NCBI GenBank assembly: GCA_963780165.1
Contig: CAWABB010000001.1
Span: 1,364,001-1,428,000, forward strand
Origin: CAWABB01 sp963780165
GTDB lineage: Bacteria; Bacteroidota; Ignavibacteria; UBA10030; UBA6906
Direction: 5' to 3'
DNA length: 64,000 bases
Shown: piece after piece, positions 45,974 through 53,893 of the stretch
Numbering within the stretch: position 1 is the first letter of the stretch
How the letters are laid out: each line of letters begins with the position of its first letter
The notes under the pieces: generated by a model
Seen by the model: only the letters and a program-made list of their open reading frames with translations
Databases searched by the model: none
What the model was told of the DNA's origin: nothing
Made by a program: the position numbers and the translations under genes

Positions 45974-48900
45974 GTGAGAACAACGCTACCGATCCTCGCC
46001 ATGGTAACGGCGGTGGCTGTCATTGCTGCGACATCTGCATTCGCGCAGAAGACTTCCAACCTGTCAGGATCAGTCAAGGACGCCCAGACCGGTGACGGCC
46101 TGCCGGGGGCGAACGTGGTCCTGGTCGGGAGCGGAATGGGAGCGACATCGGATGTCCAGGGCAGATTCGTCGTCCGAAACATCCCGGCAGGCACCTACAC
46201 TCTTCGCGTCACGTACCTCGGCTACGAACCCATCAGCACATCGATCACCACTCAGGCCGGGACCGACCTGCGCAAGGACTTCAAGCTGAACGCAGTCGCG
46301 ATCGAAGGCGAAACGGTCGTCGTGACGGCGCAGGCCGCCGGCCAGGACGAAGCGATCAACCGGCAGCTCTCTTCCATGCCCGTGATGAGCGTAGTCTCGG
46401 CGGCTCGCATTCAGGAACTGCCGGACGCCAACGCAGCCGAATCCGTCGGCAGACTGCCAGGTGTCTCCCTCGTCCGGACCGGTGGAGAGGGCGCTCAGGT
46501 GGTTGTTCGAGGGCTTGCACCGCAGTATAATCAGGTCACCATCGACGGCGTGGAAATGCCGAGCGACGTGGCATCCTCGAACAATCTGACGACAAGCGAC
46601 AAGACACAGCAGGAATTTCAGTCGAACAGCCTTGGCGATCGCGGCGCAGATCTGAGCATGATCTCGTCAGGTATGCTCGGGGGGATCGAAGTGATCAAGG
46701 CGATCACGCCGGACATGGATGCCACACTGATCGGCGGCGTCGTCAACTTCGGCCTTCGGAAGGCCGCGATGCATCCGACCGGGTCGGACGGAGCTGCCGT
46801 GAGCGGAGACGCATCGTTGTGGCCGAGGACCGAGCTCCGCGGTTCTGCAGGATACAACAACCTGAAGGACACGTATAACGACTACAGGCTCGCCGGATCT
46901 CTCGAACAACGATTCTTTGATCAGGCCTTCGGTGTTTTCATTCAGGCAACCGGAGAGCAGCGGAACCTCAGCTCGAACAACCTCGGCGTGGGATACGTCC
47001 TGAACGACAAAGACCACGGTGACGCGGGTGTCCCCGATCTCAATTCTATCACCCTGACGGATGTCTTTCGAACCCGGAATCGGGTTGGCGGTACAATCGT
47101 GCTGGACTATCAGCACGACAATGGTGAGATCGGGCTAATGAATTTCATAAGTTCCAGCAAGACGAATGCCAAGAGTCGGGGCGAGCTGATCTATCCCAGC
47201 CGGGATGCAGTCTATTATCAGGCCGGCGAGACAAACAACAATCTGAAGGTCATCAGCAACCTGTTGAGCGTGAAGCAGGATATCCCGATTTTCCATGTCG
47301 ACCTCCGGCTGTCCCACAGCTATTCGGAGACTCACAATCCGGAGGATCTCGCCTTTCAGTTCACGCAGTTTGGTGCCGGCTACGCCAATATGGCAAGCAT
47401 CACCCGGCAGCCGCCGAACGTCATCTGGTCGTACCTCCAGCCGAATGACAGCATTGCATCACTGGCCGACATGTCGACGACTGAGATTTTCTCGAAGGAA
47501 CGCACTCTCACCGGAAACCTCGACCTGCAGACCGACCTGCTGCTGACCCCGGGCCTATCGGCCAAGATCAAGTTCGGCGGCATGTGGCAACACCGCACGC
47601 GCACATATAACTACGATGTCCACTCGGGAACGGGATGGCACGATGACGGATTGCTGAACAACCTCCTGGAAGTATACCCCAACCTGATCATCTCGCAGGG
47701 AGACGTAGGATTTCGGAATTTCGTCTACAACGGCTATGACTACGGAGAGTTCCTGAACGGCGAATACAGCCTCAAATATCCGATCAACATCAACCAGATG
47801 TGGGAGATCCTGCCCATCGTGAAGGGGACATCCCAGCTCGGAGACCGGGGAGGATACCAGCTCAATGAGCTGGGGACAACGGTCAACGACTATGACGGCA
47901 CCGAGGATAAGAGCGCGGGCTACGCGATGATGACGTTCAACGTCGGCGACCAGATCTCGATCCTGCCGGGCGTTCGGTATCAGAACCTGACGACAGAATA
48001 CACCGCCGCGCGGGGGATGATCGTTCCTGGCGGCAGGCTCCAGGGATCGGACACAACCGTCACCCAGTCGCACGGATTCTGGCTTCCGATGGTGCATCTG
48101 CGATACAAACCGCTTGAGTGGCTGCAGATCCACTTTGCGTACACCAACACCGTCAACTACCCGGACTACAGCACGATCACCCCGAGGTACATGATCGGGA
48201 CGGGATATATCTCCTACAACAACTTCAGGATCAAGCCTGCACATTCCGAGAATTTTGACCTCGTCGCGTCGTTTCATTCGAACGACGTCGGACTGTTGAC
48301 GCTCAACGGATTCAAGAAGCGCATCAAGGACCTGGTCTTCTTCTCCAAACAGTACCTCACCGACCTGAGCGCCTATCCCGATCTGCCGCAGGGAGGAAGT
48401 CAGTTGTATGAATTCAACACCTACATCAACAATCCATACGCCGCCGACGTCTACGGCATCGAAACAGAGTGGCAGACGCACTTCTGGTATCTCCCCCAAC
48501 CGTTCAGCGGACTCGTGCTCAATGTGAACTACACGCATATCTACTCGAAGGCGAAGTACCCCAGGAGTGTTCTCGAGACCATCTACAACGAAGACGGCTC
48601 GTACACCCAAACCGCCAAGGATGCGCCATATGAGTCGCGGCTGCTGAACCAGCCCAATGATATCGTCAACCTGATTCTCGGGTATGACTACGAAGGGTTC
48701 TCCGCGCGGATTTCGATGCTCTACCAGGACAATATCTTCAAGCAACCCGACTTCTGGATGCAGCAACGGGTCTATTCTGCGAAGTACATGCGGTGGGATT
48801 TCTCGGTGAAGCAGGAACTGCCGTGGTTCGGGATGCAGGTCCTCTTCAATATCGCCAACCTCACCGGCGAAGATGAGTTGGATGTGAATCAGAAAACCAG

Positions 48901-49114
48901 CTTCCCGGCAAACGAGCAACGCTACGGGATGTCGGCGGATCTGGGAATCCGGATGTTGTTCTGCCGGCAAACGCGGCGAGCGCGGATGCTTAGCGGGGTC
49001 TTTGCGCGATCTGTGAGCGAAGGTCAAGCGCAGCCTGATATCCGGGCGCTAGCCGCAATGATTCATCCAGAAGCCCGAGGGCGGACACAATGTTGCCGCG
49101 ATTTGTGGCGATAA
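45974..49114 (+). CDS. TonB-dependent receptor, paralogue, with probable stop-codon loss
   Basis: A 1046-residue receptor closely related to the one at 41101-44106 (shared GVSLVRTGGEG, ELPDANAAESVGRL and the same barrel motifs). It has a GTG start with an AGGAGG site, signal peptide ending SAFAQ, CarboxypepD_reg domain (residues 28-110), plug and barrel. The barrel's natural end, GMSADLGIRMLF, is at Phe996. The frame then reads TGC (48962-48964) where a TGA would fit and adds 50 residues of non-barrel sequence (CRQTRRARM...). A C-terminal Phe normally guides assembly by the BAM machinery. The extension also runs 125 bases into the convergent SGNH gene, which supports recent loss of the stop. 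Confidence 0.9.
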   Translation: MRTTLPILAMVTAVAVIAATSAFAQKTSNLSGSVKDAQTGDGLPGANVVLVGSGMGATSDVQGRFVVRNIPAGTYTLRVTYLGYEPISTSITTQAGTDLRKDFKLNAVAIEGETVVVTAQAAGQDEAINRQLSSMPVMSVVSAARIQELPDANAAESVGRLPGVSLVRTGGEGAQVVVRGLAPQYNQVTIDGVEMPSDVASSNNLTTSDKTQQEFQSNSLGDRGADLSMISSGMLGGIEVIKAITPDMDATLIGGVVNFGLRKAAMHPTGSDGAAVSGDASLWPRTELRGSAGYNNLKDTYNDYRLAGSLEQRFFDQAFGVFIQATGEQRNLSSNNLGVGYVLNDKDHGDAGVPDLNSITLTDVFRTRNRVGGTIVLDYQHDNGEIGLMNFISSSKTNAKSRGELIYPSRDAVYYQAGETNNNLKVISNLLSVKQDIPIFHVDLRLSHSYSETHNPEDLAFQFTQFGAGYANMASITRQPPNVIWSYLQPNDSIASLADMSTTEIFSKERTLTGNLDLQTDLLLTPGLSAKIKFGGMWQHRTRTYNYDVHSGTGWHDDGLLNNLLEVYPNLIISQGDVGFRNFVYNGYDYGEFLNGEYSLKYPININQMWEILPIVKGTSQLGDRGGYQLNELGTTVNDYDGTEDKSAGYAMMTFNVGDQISILPGVRYQNLTTEYTAARGMIVPGGRLQGSDTTVTQSHGFWLPMVHLRYKPLEWLQIHFAYTNTVNYPDYSTITPRYMIGTGYISYNNFRIKPAHSENFDLVASFHSNDVGLLTLNGFKKRIKDLVFFSKQYLTDLSAYPDLPQGGSQLYEFNTYINNPYAADVYGIETEWQTHFWYLPQPFSGLVLNVNYTHIYSKAKYPRSVLETIYNEDGSYTQTAKDAPYESRLLNQPNDIVNLILGYDYEGFSARISMLYQDNIFKQPDFWMQQRVYSAKYMRWDFSVKQELPWFGMQVLFNIANLTGEDELDVNQKTSFPANEQRYGMSADLGIRMLFCRQTRRARMLSGVFARSVSEGQAQPDIRALAAMIHPEARGRTQCCRDLWR

Positions 49115-50930
49115 AAGCGAGCCCGTAGAGCGACTTGGCCCTGAGCGTGGCGGACGCCCTTCCGCGGTCGCCGGCTGCGACGAGAGGGGTGAGCCGGCGC
49201 TCGGCCTCCTCGTATTGCCCTTCCTGGATCAGCAGGAACGCGAAGTCGACGCTGGCCTCGATGAATCCCGGCTTGAGGGTGAGCGCGCGACGGTACTGAT
49301 CGATCGCTTCGGATGTTCTCCCGATATTCTCGAGTGCGGTTGCGAGTCCGTAGCGGAAGACGTACACCCAGGGGTACTCTTCGACGAGAGCAGAGAGCGC
49401 AGTCACCACGGCGCTCTTTTTGTTATGGCGACGCGCGTTGTCCGCGTACTTCAGGCAGGCGTCGCTCCACCCTACCTGTCCCGCGTAGATGTCCTTCACG
49501 ATCTGCAGTTCCCAGTCTTCGCAACCGTCCAGCACGTCCCGCCGGCGAGACGTCCCCTCGAAAGGCCAATGTGCGAAAACAGCACGAAGGCTGTACGCGC
49601 CGTACCCCAGATCAATCCACGGGACGCTCAGGCTGTCGGCGTTGAACGGGAGTGGTGCGGCGACCGGTTTGCGGTTCGAACCGGCAGTTCGCTCACGCTC
49701 GATGGCCCGCACATAGATTCTGGCGATCAGATCGTATCCGGCAAAAGTCGGGTGCAGATGCTCGCAGAACAACGTGGTGTCTGTGATCCCGCGGGGAGAG
49801 CGCGCCCGCATGAGCGAATCGATCGGGAGCACCGGTACAGATTCCCCGGCGCCGACCCGGTGGATGATGTCGTTGACCCGGCCGGGAGCCCGGAACTTCA
49901 GCAGATCGTTGTCCCGCGCGCGCTCGAGGTACCGCACAGCAACGATGCTGTCTCCGGCCGCAAGGCTGAGACGACCGCGCCAGTAGAGATAGTAGGCGTT
50001 TGCGGAGTCGGCGGCGAGACCTCGTGCAACGAGCGAGTCGGCCACAGCGAACTGGCCCGAGGCAATCGCCGCTTCGAGAACGTTCGGTTGCGCGTCGGAC
50101 CGGGGAGCGAACGGGGGGAACATCAGATTCGAACTGATATCCCCGAGAATGACCGGAACCCCGCGCTCCCGGAACATGTGCACGATGTCGCGGAGATTCT
50201 CCTCAAACTGGCCGAAGATGCGCTCGGCCTCCGGGCTGGCGAGGATGACCTCCGCCCCGCCTGACACCTGACGCATGAGGTTGCGGTCTTCGCCGGTCTG
50301 CTTTCCGCCCAGGCTGCCAAGCCACCGCTGCAGCTGCAGGACCAGCGGCAAACGCCGCGCGCGGTACTTCCACGGCGTCAGCCCCGGAAACTGCCGCTCC
50401 AGCCATGAGACGCCGATACCTTCAGGGCCATAGAACTCGTTGTGCCCGGTATAGATGAGGACGACATCCGGCTCCAGCTCGAGAAACTGCGGGACCATCT
50501 CCCGGATGACGTTTGTATTGATGGCGGACGCGCCGAGGTTGACGACTTCGATGTCCAGGGCGGGATAGAGCCGCCGGAGCTGCTTCCGGACGAGTGCCGG
50601 GATGGTCGCCGCGTACTGAAACGGCACACCGAACATCGACGATTCGCCGAGGCACAGTACGCGGAGAGCATTCTGGTCCTTCGTTTTCCGGACATACGTG
50701 GACTTCAGCTCGGGGATGAGAGGCGACCCTGCGGGGAAGAACGGCGCCAGATAGCTGCGGTTGATTTGCCGGAACGCGATCCCCTCTTCCTGAAGCTCTC
50801 GGGTGAACGGAATATCCAGCGAGGGGTCGAATCGAGGGAGCAAGAGATTCGCAAGCCAGAGCACGCCGAACACCGCGATGTAGGGGAGTGCGAGAAAAAT
50901 GAATCGGCGTTTGCGGGATTGCCTGGCCAG
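48990..50930 (-). CDS. Membrane-anchored SGNH hydrolase with TPR repeats
   Basis: The protein has one N-terminal membrane helix (FIFLALPYIAVFGVLWLANLLL), then an SGNH/GDSL-type domain: GESSMFGVP with the nucleophile Ser, YTGHNEFYGPEG, and a distant HLHPTFAGYDLIA with the catalytic His. C-terminal TPR-like repeats follow (FRYGLATALENIGRTSEAIDQYRRALTLKPG). No ATG is available. A GTG at 50873 falls inside the helix, whereas a CTG at 50930 keeps the whole helix and has GGAG seven bases upstream and a promoter ending about 35 bases before, so I favour CTG (646 residues). The substrate is unknown; such proteins often deacylate cell-envelope glycans. Confidence 0.8.
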   Translation of the reverse strand: MARQSRKRRFIFLALPYIAVFGVLWLANLLLPRFDPSLDIPFTRELQEEGIAFRQINRSYLAPFFPAGSPLIPELKSTYVRKTKDQNALRVLCLGESSMFGVPFQYAATIPALVRKQLRRLYPALDIEVVNLGASAINTNVIREMVPQFLELEPDVVLIYTGHNEFYGPEGIGVSWLERQFPGLTPWKYRARRLPLVLQLQRWLGSLGGKQTGEDRNLMRQVSGGAEVILASPEAERIFGQFEENLRDIVHMFRERGVPVILGDISSNLMFPPFAPRSDAQPNVLEAAIASGQFAVADSLVARGLAADSANAYYLYWRGRLSLAAGDSIVAVRYLERARDNDLLKFRAPGRVNDIIHRVGAGESVPVLPIDSLMRARSPRGITDTTLFCEHLHPTFAGYDLIARIYVRAIERERTAGSNRKPVAAPLPFNADSLSVPWIDLGYGAYSLRAVFAHWPFEGTSRRRDVLDGCEDWELQIVKDIYAGQVGWSDACLKYADNARRHNKKSAVVTALSALVEEYPWVYVFRYGLATALENIGRTSEAIDQYRRALTLKPGFIEASVDFAFLLIQEGQYEEAERRLTPLVAAGDRGRASATLRAKSLYGLAFIATNRGNIVSALGLLDESLRLAPGYQAALDLRSQIAQRPR

Positions 50931-50964
50931 GGGGTGGCTCCGATGGAAGTGCTATGAATTTTAG

Positions 50965-50993
50965 ACTATAGCCAACCCTGCTTTGAGTTGCAA
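50965..50993 (-). promoter_or_regulatory. Promoter of the SGNH/TPR gene, TTGCAA-N17-TATAGT
   Basis: TTGCAA (50993-50988) and TATAGT (50970-50965) are 17 bp apart, giving a short leader to the CTG start at 50930. Confidence 0.6.
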
Positions 50994-51124
50994 GCATACG
51001 CAGGTTCATGTATCAGCATCGGACCTCTCCCATGTCGTCGCGCACGCTCCTACCCTGCTCCATGCGGGCCAAGCGCGTGGAGAGTTGGCTAACCCGCACG
51101 TCCTCCGTCTATCATTCCTGTGCG

Positions 51125-51153
51125 TTGCAATAATGTGATGCGCTCCCTACCTT
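51125..51153 (+). promoter_or_regulatory. Candidate promoter of the AI-2E transporter gene, TTGCAA-N17-TACCTT
   Basis: TTGCAA (51125-51130) and TACCTT (51148-51153) are separated by 17 bp, about 60 bp before the ATG at 51216. Confidence 0.5.
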
Positions 51154-51215
51154 GGGACGCGCAAGGCCGTCCCTGGCGGCTCTTCACCCTGCATTGACAT
51201 CTTCCGGGCATCTCC

Positions 51216-52292
51216 ATGACCACCGAGCATCATGACACACCGAAGGGCCGTGCGATCGTCATCGCGGCGGCGCTCGTCGTCGTCCTCGCCGGCCTGAAGG
51301 CCGCCGCACCTCTCATCGATCCCCTGCTCCTGTCTGTGTTCATTGCGATCATCGCGGCTCCGGCCGTGGGCTTTCTGATGAGGCGCAGGGTCCCGGACAC
51401 GATTGCAGTGATTCTCGTGATCCTCCTGGTCATCACCGCCCTGGCGGGTGTGGGTATGGTGATTGGGACCTCGATTGCCGACTTCTCCGAAGACATCCCG
51501 CGGTACGAATACCTGCTCACGACCCAATCAAACTCGCTCATCGACTGGCTCCGGGTCCAGGGCGTCCGCGTACCGGAGGGAGGTGTGTCGGCGATGATCG
51601 ACGCCGGGAAGATCTTTGAGCTTGTCGGCGGACTGCTCTCGTCGATTGCGAGCATGCTTGGCGACGGGCTCCTCATCCTCTTCACGGTCCTCTTTATCCT
51701 CCTCGAGGCTTCGACGTTCTCTGCCAAGTACGCGGCGATGTTCGGCGACAACATCACCGCGTCCGAATCCCGGCAGAAATTCCTGAAGACCGTAAACAAC
51801 TACTTCCTGATGAAGACCGGCATATCGCTCGCAGCAGGAGTGGCGGTCGGTGTTTTCCTCTGGATCCTCGGCGTCGGGTATCCCATCCTCTGGGGGCTGC
51901 TGGCGTTCCTGTTGAACTTTGTGCCGACGATCGGCCCGTTCATCGCGCTCCTTCCACCCGCATTCCTCGCGCTGGTGGACAGCGGTCCCTCGAGGGCGGT
52001 CGCAGTCGTCATTGGCATGGTGATCATCAATACGATATCCGGAAACGTGCTGGAGCCGAGGCTTCTCGGAAAAGGCCTCGGCCTCTCCCCCCTGGTCGTC
52101 TTCCTTTCCCTCGTCATCTGGGGCTGGATCCTCGGACCAGTCGGCATGGTCCTGTCGATACCGTTGACGGTGACGCTGAAGGTGGCTATGGACAGCAACC
52201 CGGATACGCACTGGATCGGAACGCTCCTCGGAACCGGCCGCGCGGCCAGCGAGGAAGTCGCGGCGTGGGAGAGATTGTCGAAGAAGGGGTGA
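51216..52292 (+). CDS. AI-2E family transporter (PerM/TqsA-like)
   Basis: A 358-residue integral membrane protein with about eight helices: paired helices at residues 14-50, a helix near 60-85, a soluble middle portion (100-145), and a C-terminal block. The C-terminal block has GVGYPILWGLLAFLLNFVPTIGPFIA and GNVLEPRLLGKGLGLSPLVVFLSLVIWGWILGP, the diagnostic segments of the family. Members export autoinducer-2 or other small molecules, or act as Na+/H+ antiporters; the substrate here cannot be told. It is a single gene with its own promoter, convergent with the beta-lactamase-like gene. Confidence 0.92.
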   Translation: MTTEHHDTPKGRAIVIAAALVVVLAGLKAAAPLIDPLLLSVFIAIIAAPAVGFLMRRRVPDTIAVILVILLVITALAGVGMVIGTSIADFSEDIPRYEYLLTTQSNSLIDWLRVQGVRVPEGGVSAMIDAGKIFELVGGLLSSIASMLGDGLLILFTVLFILLEASTFSAKYAAMFGDNITASESRQKFLKTVNNYFLMKTGISLAAGVAVGVFLWILGVGYPILWGLLAFLLNFVPTIGPFIALLPPAFLALVDSGPSRAVAVVIGMVIINTISGNVLEPRLLGKGLGLSPLVVFLSLVIWGWILGPVGMVLSIPLTVTLKVAMDSNPDTHWIGTLLGTGRAASEEVAAWERLSKKG

Positions 52293-52352
52293 ACCTCCTG
52301 TGCAACCGGGGGGAATGGAGGGGATTGCATCGGAGCGCGTCCCGCCTCTGGA

Positions 52353-53309
52353 TCAGCCCGGACGCAGGCGCATCATCTCGTAGACTCGCCGCGAAAGCGC
52401 TTTGAGCTTCGGGCCCGCCTCCTCTTCCGGCACGGGGAGAAAACAGGCGATGACGTACTTCGCCGATCCGTCGTCCACAATGCCCACGTCGTTGGTCCAG
52501 TAGGAGTACCAACCGGTCTTGTGGTAGAACATCGCAGTCTTCGGGAGTCCCGCTGCCAGCTTGGACGTGTCCAGCTGCCGGGCCAGATACGACGTCATCT
52601 GCTGGCTCACCCACGGATTGATCAGCTGATTCTGGGACACGAGGAACATGAAATCGGCGGCATGCAGCGCACACGTCTCCGTGGAGCGCACGGCCTCGTA
52701 GCCCGGGTCCTCGAGTTTCCGCTTCAGGAATTTCCGCGTCACCTCGCTCCCCTGCCAGCCGTTGCGGGCGATGAATGCGCTGATATCTTTCCTTCCTGCG
52801 AGATCGATCAGGCAATTCGCCGCCGTATTGTCGCTCCGCGTCACCATCAGATCCATGAGGTAGTTCACGGTCACCGTATCCCCCTCCCGGAGGAGCGGGC
52901 GCGGATCGTTCGGCAATTCCTTCGTTACATCCACAACGTTCGGGTACCGGACAATTGCGGGTGACCAGAGTGAGTACCTGCCCCCGGACACCTGCTCCAG
53001 GATCTCGGCCGCAACGTACATCTTGTAGACCGATGCCGGGTAGATGAAGTTCGCCATGTTCACACCGGCGATCCGCGGACGGCTTTCCTTCAGGTCGATG
53101 ACCGCCAGGGAAATCTGCTCGACCCCATCTTCACCCACGCCGAAGTCGCCGCCCAGCCCGAGGTCGGCGACGGTTTTCGCCAGCTGGGAGCTCAGCAACG
53201 TATCAACCTGGTAGCGTTCCGGGATTCGGACGGTTTGAGAAACCGCTGGCGCAGAGAGCGCCAGGAACGCAATCAGCACGAGCGCGAACCATCCCTTCGG
53301 GGGCCTCAT
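52353..53309 (-). CDS. Class A beta-lactamase-like serine hydrolase
   Basis: A 318-residue exported protein (signal peptide WFALVLIAFLALSAPAVSQ) with an AAGGAG site before ATG 53309. The three active-site elements of the fold are present: Ser93-x-x-Lys96 in PASVYKMY, Ser159-Asp-Asn in TRSDNTAAN and Lys264-Thr-Gly in FYHKTGWYS. The Glu166 omega-loop motif ExxLN of true class A enzymes is not evident. It could therefore be a beta-lactamase-related penicillin-binding or peptidoglycan hydrolase rather than a resistance enzyme. Gene with its own promoter. Confidence 0.85.
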   Translation of the reverse strand: MRPPKGWFALVLIAFLALSAPAVSQTVRIPERYQVDTLLSSQLAKTVADLGLGGDFGVGEDGVEQISLAVIDLKESRPRIAGVNMANFIYPASVYKMYVAAEILEQVSGGRYSLWSPAIVRYPNVVDVTKELPNDPRPLLREGDTVTVNYLMDLMVTRSDNTAANCLIDLAGRKDISAFIARNGWQGSEVTRKFLKRKLEDPGYEAVRSTETCALHAADFMFLVSQNQLINPWVSQQMTSYLARQLDTSKLAAGLPKTAMFYHKTGWYSYWTNDVGIVDDGSAKYVIACFLPVPEEEAGPKLKALSRRVYEMMRLRPG

Positions 53310-53358
53310 GAGCGACTCCTTTACCAGCACAGCCGAACCCATCAATTGTTCTCTGCAG

Positions 53359-53387
53359 AATGTAAGGAGGGGAATGCGGATGGGCAA
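53359..53387 (-). promoter_or_regulatory. Promoter of the beta-lactamase-like gene, TTGCCC-N17-TACATT
   Basis: TTGCCC (53387-53382) and TACATT (53364-53359) have a 17-bp spacer and lie about 50 bp upstream of the ATG. Confidence 0.6.
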
Positions 53388-53476
53388 GGACCACGGACGC
53401 AGAGCCGCAACTCGCAGAGCCGCACCCGGGCTCATTGGAGGCTGGATTCCGAAGCTGGTCTCCCCAGCAGATGGAA

Positions 53477-53502
53477 GAGGCCCGGGATAATGCCCGAGCC
53501 TC
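53477..53502 (-). terminator. Hairpin between the GH3 gene and the beta-lactamase promoter
   Basis: GAGGCCCGGG and CCCGAGCCTC pair with one mismatch around a six-base loop. It lies after the GH3 transcript and before the next promoter on the minus strand, as expected of a terminator, but it has only a short pyrimidine tail. Confidence 0.45.
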
Positions 53503-53730
53503 CCATCAACTACGACCGCGTTCAAGGATAGAGTGCAGATGAAGGCAAGAAGAAGGTGCGCTACCAGGTCAGGCGCGGGACCGTAATCTCCGCATTCGAC
53601 CGAAACTCGCTTGGGGGAATCTTATTGAAGTGCATCACAAAAGTCAAGAACCGTCCCCGTGGACCGGCGGTCATTCTCCCGCCCTGCAATATGGGCCAAA
53701 AACACCAGTCTTCCGCCTCCACGCGTGAAC

Positions 53731-53832
53731 CTACCGCATTGCTGCCGGCCGTCCGAGTATCGGTTTGCCCAACCACGCGGCAATGGCAGCCTCAATAATG
53801 CTGAAGGGAACAGCGAAGACCAGTAGTCCCAT
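53731..53832 (-). CDS. Small hydrophobic ORF or remnant of a membrane protein
   Basis: A 33-residue frame (MGLLVFAVPFSIIEAAIA, then AWLGKPILG) just downstream of the GH3 gene. The frame stays open further upstream with ISILGPLDVLPMG. It reads like the last helix of a membrane protein, so it may be a fragment. No ribosome site is evident. Confidence 0.25.
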   Translation of the reverse strand: MGLLVFAVPFSIIEAAIAAWLGKPILGRPAAMR

Positions 53833-53893
53833 GGGCAATACATCCAGAGGTCCGAGGATAGAAATGTGGGAGGTGGATCCGGGAATGCGATCG

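Larger units (their letters stand above)
53310..53893. other. Intergenic region upstream of the beta-lactamase-like gene
   Basis: No full gene. It contains the promoter at 53359-53387, a hairpin at 53477-53502 and a small membrane-protein-like frame at 53731-53832. Nothing else is recognisable. Confidence 0.6.

Noticed and set aside
47555..49027. A 490-codon minus-strand frame opposite the second TonB receptor
   Set aside because: Mirror of the receptor's barrel strands; no start signals and no domain.
52353..53309. Antibiotic-resistance beta-lactamase
   Set aside because: SxxK, SDN and KTG are present but the ExxLN element of class A lactamases is not seen, and there are no mobile or resistance genes nearby.
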